Source: an uncultured bacterium
GTDB lineage: Bacteria; Patescibacteriota; Minisyncoccia; Phycocordibacterales; UBA9973
Length of the DNA: 8,587 nt
NCBI GenBank assembly: GCA_903895055.1
Contig: CAITSL010000003.1
Location: 1-8,587 of the forward strand
Direction: 5' to 3'
Shown: one piece after another, positions 1 through 8,361 of the stretch
Layout of the letters: every line of letters starts with the position of its first letter
Numbering within the stretch: the stretch's first letter is position 1
Translations under genes and position numbers: made by a program
Notes under the pieces: generated by a model
Seen by the model: only the letters and a program-made list of their open reading frames with translations
Database searches by the model: none
Told to the model about the DNA's origin: nothing

Positions 1-1446
1 AAGAGTTTTTTGCCAAAGAATTATCCCGAGCAATCTACGTTCAATATAATCTTTTCGAAACATCTTATTTTCTACCTCTTTTGCTTTTTCTATTTCTTTT
101 TTTTCAAATTTTTGTTCTTCTCCAACTTTTTTTAGATCATCCTTCAAGGCATTTTCGGGAATTTGCGCCCTGTCGCTGATTAATTTTATAAAATGAGCCT
201 TCTCTATGGAGCTATTGATTGCATCCAGATAAGGCAATATTTTCTCTTTGATTTCTCTTCCAATATATCGAGGATCATTTTTTGTTTTATTATTCAAAAT
301 CCTGTTTAGTAAAAATTCAATAATGTGTTTGGAATTACGGATTGCTTCATGCCACGCATCCGCTCCGGATTGAGAAATTAAATCTGCCGGATCAATCCCC
401 TCGGGTAAGGAGGCCACTTTTACATCCATACCTAAGGACAAGGCAATCTTACTTGCCCGATTGGCAGCATTCACCCCGGCTTTATCGGCATCAAATGCCA
501 GCACAATATTGCCGGAAAGTCTTCGAATCAAACCCAAATTTGAAACTAAATTTTCTTTGGAAAGAGTTGAGTCTGATAGGGCAGTACCGGAAGTGGCTAC
601 GGTATTTTTAAATCCTGCTTGATGCGACAAAACCAAATCAAACTGACCCTCGACTAAAATGGAAAAATTATTTTTGCGAATTGATTCTTTCGCTTTGTCC
701 AGGCCATAAAGTACCGATGATTTGGAAAAGATAGGAGTATCAGGACTATTTAAATATTTCGCTCCGACCACAGTCGGAGTCCCGACTTTGGTCGGGACAG
801 ATTCCTCAAAGAGTCTACCCGAAAAAGCGATTATCCGTCCACTTGAATCACTTATGGGGAACATGATACGCCCACGAAAACGATCATACATGGCTTTGTT
901 TTTATCATCAGGCCTTTTGGCTAGGCCGGCAAGTTCTATTTCCTTATCGCTGAAATTTTTTATTTTCAAATAATTATAGAGTTCTCGCCATTCGTCTTTA
1001 GCAAATCCGATTTTGAAGTCAAAAATAGAAGCATCCGTCAACCCGCGAGATTTTAAATAATCTAGAACTGATTTGTTTTTTGTTAAATTATTTTCAAAAA
1101 ATTTTGTCGCCTCTTCCATCGCCCGATATAATTTCTCTTTTTCGCTTTCTTTTTCTTTATTGTATTCCGGAAGCGGAACTCCCGCTCTACCGGCCAGTAA
1201 TTTAAGTGCGCCTTTAAAATCAAGACCCTCAAATTCTTCCACAAAAGTAAAGATATCGCCCTTTGCTCCGCAACCGAAACAATAATAGGACCCCCGGTCA
1301 ACCGAAACGAAAAAAGAAGGTGTTTTTTCATTGTGAAATGGACACCGAGCTTTTAAATTTGCGCCGGCGCGTTCGAGCTTTATATAAGAAGAGACTACGT
1401 CTTCGATTGAAAGTCTCTCCTTAATTTGTTGGACAGGAGAGGTCAT
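1..1446 (-). CDS. dnaG: DNA primase DnaG, 5' part (C-terminus beyond window)
   Basis: DnaG makes the RNA primers that start leading- and lagging-strand DNA synthesis and works with the replicative helicase. The frame is open without a stop from the ATG at 1446 to base 1, giving 482 residues. An N-terminal CHC2 zinc ribbon is visible (C35, H38, C56, C59, within RCPFHNEKTPSF and YYCFGCGAKGD). The primase core motif YDRFRGRIMFPI is at 187-198 and KYLNSP at 230-235. The TOPRIM domain shows its glutamate in VEGQFD (E266), the metal-binding pair D319/D321 in FDADKAG, and DPAD at 352-355. The visible end is charged and helical and precedes the helicase-binding domain, roughly 100-150 residues of which should lie outside. 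The start is fixed by the usual DnaG N-terminus (IKERLSIEDVVSSYIKL). It begins 7 bp after the rpoC stop with no clear Shine-Dalgarno sequence, so translational coupling is likely. Oddity: residues about 217-229 are encoded by two perfect hairpins and are not part of the normal family sequence. Confidence 0.96.
   Translation of the reverse strand, partial: MTSPVQQIKERLSIEDVVSSYIKLERAGANLKARCPFHNEKTPSFFVSVDRGSYYCFGCGAKGDIFTFVEEFEGLDFKGALKLLAGRAGVPLPEYNKEKESEKEKLYRAMEEATKFFENNLTKNKSVLDYLKSRGLTDASIFDFKIGFAKDEWRELYNYLKIKNFSDKEIELAGLAKRPDDKNKAMYDRFRGRIMFPISDSSGRIIAFSGRLFEESVPTKVGTPTVVGAKYLNSPDTPIFSKSSVLYGLDKAKESIRKNNFSILVEGQFDLVLSHQAGFKNTVATSGTALSDSTLSKENLVSNLGLIRRLSGNIVLAFDADKAGVNAANRASKIALSLGMDVKVASLPEGIDPADLISQSGADAWHEAIRNSKHIIEFLLNRILNNKTKNDPRYIGREIKEKILPYLDAINSSIEKAHFIKLISDRAQIPENALKDDLKKVGEEQKFEKKEIEKAKEVENKMFRKDYIERRLLGIILWQKTL
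762..798 (-). repeat. Tandem-hairpin palindromic element inside dnaG
   Basis: Two perfect inverted repeats abut and share one base. On the + strand, CTCCGAC (762-768) and GTCGGAG (773-779) flank the loop CACA. GTCCCGAC (779-786) and GTCGGGAC (791-798) flank the loop TTTG. Both share a CCGAC/GTCGG core, as expected of one repeat unit that was duplicated or evolved as a pair. The element is GC-rich compared with the surrounding AT-rich DNA. Read in the dnaG frame it encodes VPTKVGTPTVVGA (residues 217-229), placed between GRLFEES and KYLNSP, where the E. coli primase has only a short turn. No second copy was seen in the window. The structure is directly visible. Calling it a mobile or dispersed palindromic repeat, by analogy with Rickettsia palindromic elements, is an inference. 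Confidence 0.75.
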
Positions 1447-1453
1447 ATATTTA

Positions 1454-4400
1454 TTATTCGTCTTCGGAAACAGTTTCCTTATTTTTAAATCCTGTTCCGG
1501 CTGGAATTAAACGTCCGATAATTACATTTTCTTTCAAACCTCGAAGAGAATCCACTCCACCTTTGATTGCATTTTCGATCAAGACGCGATTGGTATTTTG
1601 GAATGAAGCGGCCGAGAGCCAGCTCTTGGTGCGCAGTGAAACTTCGGTAATTCCGAGCACTACCGTTTCCGCTTTGGCTTCTTTTTTCCCGATTTTAATA
1701 ATTCGATTGTTTTCCTCGATGAAAGCGGTATTTTCTACAATATCTCCGTTAGAGAAATTGGTTTCGCCCGATTCTTTTATTTTCCTCCTCGAAAACATTT
1801 GACGAATAATTATTTCGGTATGTTTCCTGGAAATAGAGGCACTCTGTAATTCGTAAACTTTATTTATTTCTCGAATAATATACTCTTCCACCAATTCTTT
1901 ACCTCCAAATTTAAATATTTCCGCAATATCCGCCGAGCCATTTGTCAGAATTTCGCCTTTTTTGATTTTATCGCCAGTTTTTACTAAGGAAATTCTGTTA
2001 AATGGAATTATATATTCGATTTCGTTTGTCTTACTGTCATTTTTGCCATCTACGTTTTTGTCAGAAAGTACTTTCATTATTTTTTCTTTTCCGTCTTTAT
2101 CTTTGATTTCGATTATTTCTCCATCAGTTTCCGAAACAATAGCTGGATTTTTGGGAATACGTCTTTCAAAAATTTCTTCCACTCGGGGCAACCCCGTGGT
2201 GATATCAGTACCTGCCACTCCTCCAGCATGGAAGGTTCGGAGAGTAAGCTGAGTACCAGGTTCACCGATCGCTTGTGCCGCGATAATCCCGACCGCTTCC
2301 CCCAAATTAACCAAGTGATTTCTACCTAAATCAAGACCATAACATTTTTGACACAAGCCATGAATAGTACGACAAGTAAGAGGTGAACGGACAAAAGCTT
2401 CCGTAAAACCTTTCTTTTCAATATTGTAAGCTTCTTCTTTGGTAATTAAAAATCCTTTTTTGTATATCACATTTCCATTTTTATCTTTTAGGTCTTCCGC
2501 CAAAATTCTACCACGAATGTTTTTGGAAAGAGGAATTTCAATTCCGGAAATATTTTCTTTGCGGACAGTTTTCCCTTCTTTCGTACCACAATCCTCTTCG
2601 GTAATAACGACATCTTGCGCCACATCAACGAGTCTACGGGTGAGGTACCCTGCTTTGGCAGTATTTAAGGCGGTATCTGAAGCACCCTTGCGAGCTCCGT
2701 GAGTAGTAACGAAATATTCAATCGGAGAAAGTCCTTCTTGATAGCAAGGAATAATCGGGAATTCCAAAATTCTACCTTGGTTATTTTGAATTAAACCTTT
2801 CATCCCAGTCATTTGAGTTAAGCTGGTCATATCCCCTCTCGCTTTGGAAGTAAATAAATCATAAGTGGAACCATTTTTGGGAAGAGTGTCCGGCAAGACT
2901 TTTTCTATTTCTTTTTTTACTTGAGTCCAAATTTCAATGATTTTTTCATATCTTTCTTCTTCCGAAAGTAGCCCTTCGCTCCACTCGGAAATTACTTGTT
3001 CTTCTTTTTTCTTTCCTTCTGCGATAATTTTTGGTTTTTCTTCCGGCACTTTTATGTTATCAAAACCCCAAGTAGTACCTGAAACGGTAGCATACTTGTA
3101 GCCAAATTCTTTTATCTTGTCGAGAACTGGCGGAGTATTGTCAACTCCATAGTGCACAATCAGTTCGTCCACCAGGGCCGATAATCTTTTTTGAGTCATT
3201 TCATCGGTAACATATGAAAAATCAGAGGGCAATATACTATTAAAGAGAATTTTGCCGACCGTGGTTTCAAAGATTTTTTCATTAAAATTTTTATATTTGA
3301 AAGAATCTGTCGCCATCACTTTAATCTTTGCTCGAAGAGATACGATGCCATATTCATACGCGGTTACAGCCGCGTTAGGACTGGAAAAATATTTCCCTTC
3401 GCCTATTTCCCCATCCATAGATTTCGTCATCCAATAAGCTCCGAGAACGATATCTTTACTTGGATGCACAATCGGATCTCCGTTTTGCGGTTTCAGTAAA
3501 TTTTTATTGGCAGCCATCAAGTCTCTCGCCTCTCCCTGGGCTTCTTCTGAAAGAGGCACATAGACTGCCATTTGGTCTCCGTCAAAGTCAGCGTTAAAAG
3601 CCTGACAGACAAGAGGGTGCACTTGAATGGCATTTCCTTCAATTAAAATAGGATTGAAAGCTTGAATTCCGAGTCGATGCAAGGTTGGCGCGCGGTTCAA
3701 TAATACATATTTCCCTTGAATCACTTCTTCCAACATTGCCCAAACTTCCGGAGTTTGTTCTTCGATCAGTTTGTTGGCTCCCCGAATATTAAAGGCAATT
3801 TCCGCTTGCAGTATTTTAGAAATTACAAAAGGACGGAAAAGTTCCAGCGCCATATGTTTTGGAAGCCCACATTGGTTAAGCTTTAATTCCGGACCAACCA
3901 CAATAACAGAACGTCCTGAATAATCCACTCGTTTCCCAAGCAAATTTTGTCGGAAAAGTCCTTGTTTTGATTTTAAATTATCGGAAAGAGATTTCAGAGC
4001 GCGTTTTTGAGATTGACTCATCGCCACATTGTCGTTTTGTTTGGCGATGGAGTTATCAATCAGGGCATCCACTGCTTCTTGGATAATTCTTTTTTCATTT
4101 CGTAAGATTACATCCGGCGCGTTTATTTCTTTTAATTTCTTCAAACGATTATTTCTATTTATTACCCGACGATAAAGATCATTTAAATCAGAAGTCGCGT
4201 GACGTCCTCCATCGAGTGCCACCATCGGACGCAAAACTGGTGGAATAATCGGGATAGCTGTAAGCAACATCCATTCCGGTCTGATGCCGGCGTAAATCAT
4301 GGCCCGAATGAGCGAAAGTCTTTTTTGTAATTTATCTTTTTCAACGATGCTGGTCTTCTCAAGCATTTTCTCGGTGTGAATTTTTAACTTATTTAAATCC

Positions 4401-5074
4401 AAGTTTTTAAAAATAGAATAAATTGCTTCTGCTCCGATGTTAGCTTCAAAACAAGTGCCATATTTGAGAGAATAATGATGAAAAGAGATTTCATTCAAAA
4501 CTTTCCCTTCATAAATTTCTCCAATTTCTTTTTTGGTGCTGGAAAGCAATAATTTCAGTTTTTCTTTTGTTTCATCATCATTCGTATTTTTTACTTTGGA
4601 TTTATATTCTTTATCCAGACTCTCTAAAATTTTCTCTTTTTCTTCTTCAAAAACTTTGGTAATGATATAACCGGCAAAATAAATCACTTTTTCCAAATCG
4701 GAAACTGAAATATTGAGCAAGATGCTCATTCGAGAAGGCACTCCCCGCAAGAACCAAATATGGGCTACTGGGGTGGAAAGTTCAATGTGACCCATTCTCT
4801 CCCTGCGCACGATAGAACGCGTTACTTCTACTCCGCATTTTTCGCAGATAATATCTTTATAACGAATTCGACGATATTTTCCGCAATAACATTCATAGTC
4901 TTTTTCCGGTCCAAATATTTTTTCATCGAAAAGTCCTCCCCGCTCGCTTCGACCGGTGCGATAATTGATCGTTTCCGGCTTGGTCACTTCTCCATAGGAC
5001 CATTCTTTGATCTGTTCTGGAGAGGCCAACTTGAGAGTGATATGATTAAAATCAGTTGTGTTTAATGTTTTCAT
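1454..5074 (-). CDS. rpoC: DNA-directed RNA polymerase subunit beta'
   Basis: Beta' carries the catalytic metal site and, with beta, forms the DNA and RNA channels of RNA polymerase. Numbering from the chosen ATG at 5074 (1206 residues): N-terminal zinc site C62, C64, C77, C80; a lysine/glutamate-rich insertion at about 140-200; the LDGGRHATSDLNDLYRR and GKRVDYSGRSVIVVGPEL segments; the catalytic NADFDGDQMAVY with D496, D498 and D500; the bridge helix THGARKGASDTALNTA; a second zinc site C829, C901, C908, C911; and the trigger loop QLTLRTFHAGG with H949 followed directly by ITTGLPRVEEIFERR. There is therefore no large E. coli-type trigger-loop insertion. The C-terminus has the usual SAASFQNTNRVL and GRLIPAGTG. 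An in-frame ATG at 5122 would add 16 residues overlapping the rpoB end, but homologues start at MK-LN-TDF, so 5074 is preferred. The gene begins 19 bp after the rpoB stop with only A/T-rich sequence upstream, and ends in tandem TAA codons 7 bp before dnaG. Confidence 0.98.
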   Translation of the reverse strand: MKTLNTTDFNHITLKLASPEQIKEWSYGEVTKPETINYRTGRSERGGLFDEKIFGPEKDYECYCGKYRRIRYKDIICEKCGVEVTRSIVRRERMGHIELSTPVAHIWFLRGVPSRMSILLNISVSDLEKVIYFAGYIITKVFEEEKEKILESLDKEYKSKVKNTNDDETKEKLKLLLSSTKKEIGEIYEGKVLNEISFHHYSLKYGTCFEANIGAEAIYSIFKNLDLNKLKIHTEKMLEKTSIVEKDKLQKRLSLIRAMIYAGIRPEWMLLTAIPIIPPVLRPMVALDGGRHATSDLNDLYRRVINRNNRLKKLKEINAPDVILRNEKRIIQEAVDALIDNSIAKQNDNVAMSQSQKRALKSLSDNLKSKQGLFRQNLLGKRVDYSGRSVIVVGPELKLNQCGLPKHMALELFRPFVISKILQAEIAFNIRGANKLIEEQTPEVWAMLEEVIQGKYVLLNRAPTLHRLGIQAFNPILIEGNAIQVHPLVCQAFNADFDGDQMAVYVPLSEEAQGEARDLMAANKNLLKPQNGDPIVHPSKDIVLGAYWMTKSMDGEIGEGKYFSSPNAAVTAYEYGIVSLRAKIKVMATDSFKYKNFNEKIFETTVGKILFNSILPSDFSYVTDEMTQKRLSALVDELIVHYGVDNTPPVLDKIKEFGYKYATVSGTTWGFDNIKVPEEKPKIIAEGKKKEEQVISEWSEGLLSEEERYEKIIEIWTQVKKEIEKVLPDTLPKNGSTYDLFTSKARGDMTSLTQMTGMKGLIQNNQGRILEFPIIPCYQEGLSPIEYFVTTHGARKGASDTALNTAKAGYLTRRLVDVAQDVVITEEDCGTKEGKTVRKENISGIEIPLSKNIRGRILAEDLKDKNGNVIYKKGFLITKEEAYNIEKKGFTEAFVRSPLTCRTIHGLCQKCYGLDLGRNHLVNLGEAVGIIAAQAIGEPGTQLTLRTFHAGGVAGTDITTGLPRVEEIFERRIPKNPAIVSETDGEIIEIKDKDGKEKIMKVLSDKNVDGKNDSKTNEIEYIIPFNRISLVKTGDKIKKGEILTNGSADIAEIFKFGGKELVEEYIIREINKVYELQSASISRKHTEIIIRQMFSRRKIKESGETNFSNGDIVENTAFIEENNRIIKIGKKEAKAETVVLGITEVSLRTKSWLSAASFQNTNRVLIENAIKGGVDSLRGLKENVIIGRLIPAGTGFKNKETVSEDE

Positions 5075-5093
5075 AAAATTATTTTTTTTATTA

Positions 5094-8000
5094 TTAATTA
5101 TCCCTATCAAGATATTTCTCAAGCTTCACATCGAGTGCCAGCCCCCTTAAATAATTGAGCATGACATTAAAGGAAGCTGGAGAATTTGGAGCCTTGATCG
5201 GTTCATTTTTAATAATATTATCAAAGGTAGAAGACCGGCCGACAATGTCGTCAGATTTTATAGTTAGCATTTCACGCAAGGTATAAGCGGCGCCGTAGCC
5301 TTCAAGTGCCCAGACCTCCATTTCTCCGAATCTTTGTCCTCCGCCTTGAGCTTTTCCGCCAAGTGGTTGTTGAGTAATCAGGGAGTACGGACCGATAGAA
5401 CGCATATGAATTTTGTCCTCAACCATGTGATGCAGTTTCAACATATACATATAACCAACCGCAATGTCCTGATCAAAAGACTCTCCTGTTCGTCCATCAA
5501 AAAGTTTCATTTTACCGTTGTCGGAAAATCCCGCTTTTTTTAATTCTTCTTTAATTTCTTCATGTTTGACACCCAAAAATGGAGGCACGATCGCTTGATA
5601 TCCGAGCGTATTGGCCGCCATGCCCAGATGCATTTCTAATATTTGGCCTAAATTCATACGAGAAGGAACTCCGAGCGGAGATAAAATTATATCCACCGGT
5701 GTGCCATCGGCCGTATAAGGCATATCCTCTTCCGGTAAAATGGTTGAGATAACTCCTTTGTTCCCGTGACGTCCGGAAAGTTTGTCTCCGATTGAAATAT
5801 TTCTAATTTGCGCTACTTCAATCACGATTTTCTTGATGATGCCCGCTTCCAAGGTATGCCCCAAATCACGCGAGAAAATTTTGATTCCGATTATCCGTCC
5901 GCGTTTTCCGTGTTCCATTCGAAGAGAAGTATCTTTGACATCACGCGCTTTTTCGGCAAAAATGGAACGCAATAATCTTTCCTCCGGAGTAAGTTCAGTC
6001 TCTCCTTTGGGAGTAATTTTCCCGACTAAAATATCATTTTCCCGAACTTCGGCTCCAATGCGCACAACGCCATCTTCGTCCAAATCTTTTAATTTAACTT
6101 CTCCGATATTCGGAATGTCTCGAGTAGTTATTTCCGGACCCAGTTTTGTGTCCCGAACGGTACAAATAAATTCCTCCACATAAACAGAGGTGAATTTGCT
6201 TTTTTTTACCAATCTTTCGGAAATAATTATGGCATCTTCGTAGTTTGAACCAGACCAAGATAGGAAAGCGACAAAAATATTTTGTCCAATCGCAATTTGT
6301 CCATCCACCGAACTGGTAGTATCAGCGATAATGTCACCTTTTTTCACCTTGTCTCCCATGTCCACTCTGGGACGTTGATGGAAAACAGAAAAATTGTTAT
6401 TTCTTAAAAAATTTACCAGCGGATAAGTAATATCTTTCTTCCCTTTCACTGTTATTTTTTTTGAATCAAGATATGAAACTATTCCATCTTCTTCTGCTAT
6501 CACCAATCTACCTGAATCGCGAGAGGCCAACTCTTCAATTCCGGTTGCCACCAATGGTGCTTCTGGAATCACACACGGTACCGCTTGTTTCTGCATATTT
6601 GATCCCATCAAAGCTCGGTTAGCATCATCATGCTCTAAAAAGGGAATGAGGGAAGTGGCAATAGAAAAAGCTTGGTTGGCGGCCACATCAATATAGTCCA
6701 CTTCTTCACGAGAAACCATTCCCGGACTATTCTTGATTCGGGCTTCAACTTTTTTTTCGGTAATTACTCCATTTTTGTCATAAGGAATTCCAGCATGAGC
6801 AATACTGCATTTCTCTTCGTCGAGCGCATTCAAATAAGCAACTTCTCCTGTAATTTTCCCATTTTTTACTTTGATGTAGGGAGTTTCAATAATTCCAAAA
6901 TCATTAATTCTGGCATAAGTGGCCAGATGCACGATCAGTCCAATGTTCGGTCCTTCAGGAGTATGAATAGGACACACTCTACCGTAATGCGATGGATGCA
7001 CATCACGTACTTCAAGCCCGGCTCGTTCACGCGTTAACCCTCCCGGACCTAAAGCTGAAAGCAAGCGAATATGTTCAATTTCCGCCAAAATATTTTCTTG
7101 ATTCATAAATTGGGAAAGCTGGTTGGTGGTGAAAAATTCTTTGATTCGAGCCTGAAGCGGGCGTTGATTAATTATTTGGATTGGCATAGCCGTGTCCACA
7201 TCCACGATGGACATGCGGTCCTGGATATTTCTCTTAATTTGCATCATACCGGTACGGATTTTTTGTTGCAACATTTCGCCCACAAAACGCACTCTTCTTT
7301 GTCCCAAGTGGTCTATATCGTCGGATTTTGAATGAGGATCATTGTTCAATTTAATGATATTCACAATCACCGTCACCAAATCCTCTTTGGAGAGGGTGCG
7401 ACGAGCAAGCTCCGTTTCATCCATATTTTTTTCAAATCTTTTATTAAAGCGATACCTTCCGACTGGAGAAAGATCATATCGTTCAGTAGTAAACAGAGAA
7501 TCGATGAACTCCTTGGCATTGTCGGCTGTAGCCATATCCCCGTCTCGCAATCGTTTGTAAATTTCGATATAGGCATCGTTCTCCGTTTTAGCTACGTCTT
7601 TCGCCAAACAAGCCTTAATGGCATCTTCCAAGAATTTGTCCCCACTGAATTCTTTCAAAATCATTTCGTTACTTCCACAACCTATCACTCGGAGCAAGGC
7701 AGTAACCGGGAACTTTCTTTTTTTATCAATTCGGACATAAATCGCACCATCTGATTCCGACTCTATCTCAATCCAAACCCCTCTGGCCGGAATAATTTTT
7801 GCGCCAAAATATCTTTTTCCTTTACTTTCGGATTCGGTAAAAAAGAAGCCGAAAGAACGCGCGATTTGGGGCACGATAACACGCTCTACTCCGTTAATAA
7901 TAAAAGTACCATGCGGAGTCATTAAAGGAAGGTCGGACATAAAGATTTCTTGTTCTTTTACCGTTCCCAATATTTTATTGGTTAATTTCACTCGCGCTTT

Positions 8001-8282
8001 GAGAGAACCTTGATATGAGATTTTATTTATCTTGGTTTCGTTCTCGTCCGATTTTGATTCCCCAAGCGAGAAAGAAGTGAATTCCAGTTGAAACTTTTTA
8101 CCGGAATAATCCATGATCGGGGAAAATTCTTTAAAGACTTCTTTGATACCTTCTTCCATCAGCCATTTATAAGATTTCACCTGCGCTTCGATTAAATTTG
8201 GAAATTCGATCAAAGGTTTCTTGTATCTGCCAAAAAATTTCTTGGGACGCACTTCTTCTTTATGCATATGTTTATTTTCCAT
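5094..8282 (-). CDS. rpoB: DNA-directed RNA polymerase subunit beta
   Basis: Beta forms one wall of the RNA polymerase active-site cleft and contacts the RNA-DNA hybrid and the initiating nucleotides. The protein is 1062 residues from the ATG at 8282, shorter than E. coli (1342) or B. subtilis beta (about 1190) and close to Thermus. Family landmarks in order: an N-terminal FPNLIEAQVKSYKWL segment; GTFIINGVERVIVPQ; the rifampicin region TNQLSQFMNQENILAEIEH then SALGPGGLTRERAG; YGRVCPIHTPEGPNIGLI; RALMGSNMQKQAV; IGDKLSGRHGNKG (D833) with its nucleotide-contacting lysines; and PLGGKAQGGGQRFGEMEVWA near the C-terminus. A TTG at 8288 would add two residues and an ATG at 8267 would remove five. No start has a convincing Shine-Dalgarno sequence, so the exact start is uncertain by a few codons. 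It is first in the operon, behind the promoter at 8432-8459, and ends in tandem TAA codons. Several residues of the rifampicin pocket differ from the common sequence. Confidence 0.98.
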   Translation of the reverse strand: MENKHMHKEEVRPKKFFGRYKKPLIEFPNLIEAQVKSYKWLMEEGIKEVFKEFSPIMDYSGKKFQLEFTSFSLGESKSDENETKINKISYQGSLKARVKLTNKILGTVKEQEIFMSDLPLMTPHGTFIINGVERVIVPQIARSFGFFFTESESKGKRYFGAKIIPARGVWIEIESESDGAIYVRIDKKRKFPVTALLRVIGCGSNEMILKEFSGDKFLEDAIKACLAKDVAKTENDAYIEIYKRLRDGDMATADNAKEFIDSLFTTERYDLSPVGRYRFNKRFEKNMDETELARRTLSKEDLVTVIVNIIKLNNDPHSKSDDIDHLGQRRVRFVGEMLQQKIRTGMMQIKRNIQDRMSIVDVDTAMPIQIINQRPLQARIKEFFTTNQLSQFMNQENILAEIEHIRLLSALGPGGLTRERAGLEVRDVHPSHYGRVCPIHTPEGPNIGLIVHLATYARINDFGIIETPYIKVKNGKITGEVAYLNALDEEKCSIAHAGIPYDKNGVITEKKVEARIKNSPGMVSREEVDYIDVAANQAFSIATSLIPFLEHDDANRALMGSNMQKQAVPCVIPEAPLVATGIEELASRDSGRLVIAEEDGIVSYLDSKKITVKGKKDITYPLVNFLRNNNFSVFHQRPRVDMGDKVKKGDIIADTTSSVDGQIAIGQNIFVAFLSWSGSNYEDAIIISERLVKKSKFTSVYVEEFICTVRDTKLGPEITTRDIPNIGEVKLKDLDEDGVVRIGAEVRENDILVGKITPKGETELTPEERLLRSIFAEKARDVKDTSLRMEHGKRGRIIGIKIFSRDLGHTLEAGIIKKIVIEVAQIRNISIGDKLSGRHGNKGVISTILPEEDMPYTADGTPVDIILSPLGVPSRMNLGQILEMHLGMAANTLGYQAIVPPFLGVKHEEIKEELKKAGFSDNGKMKLFDGRTGESFDQDIAVGYMYMLKLHHMVEDKIHMRSIGPYSLITQQPLGGKAQGGGQRFGEMEVWALEGYGAAYTLREMLTIKSDDIVGRSSTFDNIIKNEPIKAPNSPASFNVMLNYLRGLALDVKLEKYLDRDN

Positions 8283-8300
8283 AAACAAAAAATATAAAGC

Positions 8301-8326
8301 AAAAAGCGATGCTCTTTTAGCTTTTT
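8301..8326 (-). other. Possible weak hairpin before the rpoB start
   Basis: In the transcript sense, AAAAAGC and GCTTTTT (+ strand 8320-8326 and 8301-8307) are perfect 7-base complements around a 12-nt loop. An alternative fold pairs AAAAGAGC with GCTTTT around an ATC loop. The following leader is U-rich (TTTATATTTTTTG) up to the rpoB ATG, so the layout resembles a weak attenuator. The stem is mostly A-U pairs and could be chance in DNA of this composition. Confidence 0.3.
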
Positions 8327-8361
8327 ATTATTTGAATCGGATACTAGTTAATTAGTTTATT

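Noticed and set aside
1083..1331. Minus-strand open frame of 82 codons within the dnaG region
   Set aside because: It lies in another frame of dnaG. The dnaG frame carries the zinc ribbon and is uninterrupted, so there is no frameshift and no separate gene.
5075..5122. Upstream rpoC start giving MRNILIGIINNKKNNF before the usual N-terminus, overlapping rpoB by 29 nt
   Set aside because: The 16 extra residues are encoded by the rpoB end and its A/T-rich spacer and do not resemble beta' N-termini, which begin at the MKTLNTTDF equivalent.
5782..6183. Plus-strand open frame of 133 codons opposite rpoB, and similar long plus-strand frames opposite rpoB and rpoC
   Set aside because: These are antisense shadows of highly conserved coding sequence, with no family resemblance, promoter or ribosome binding site.
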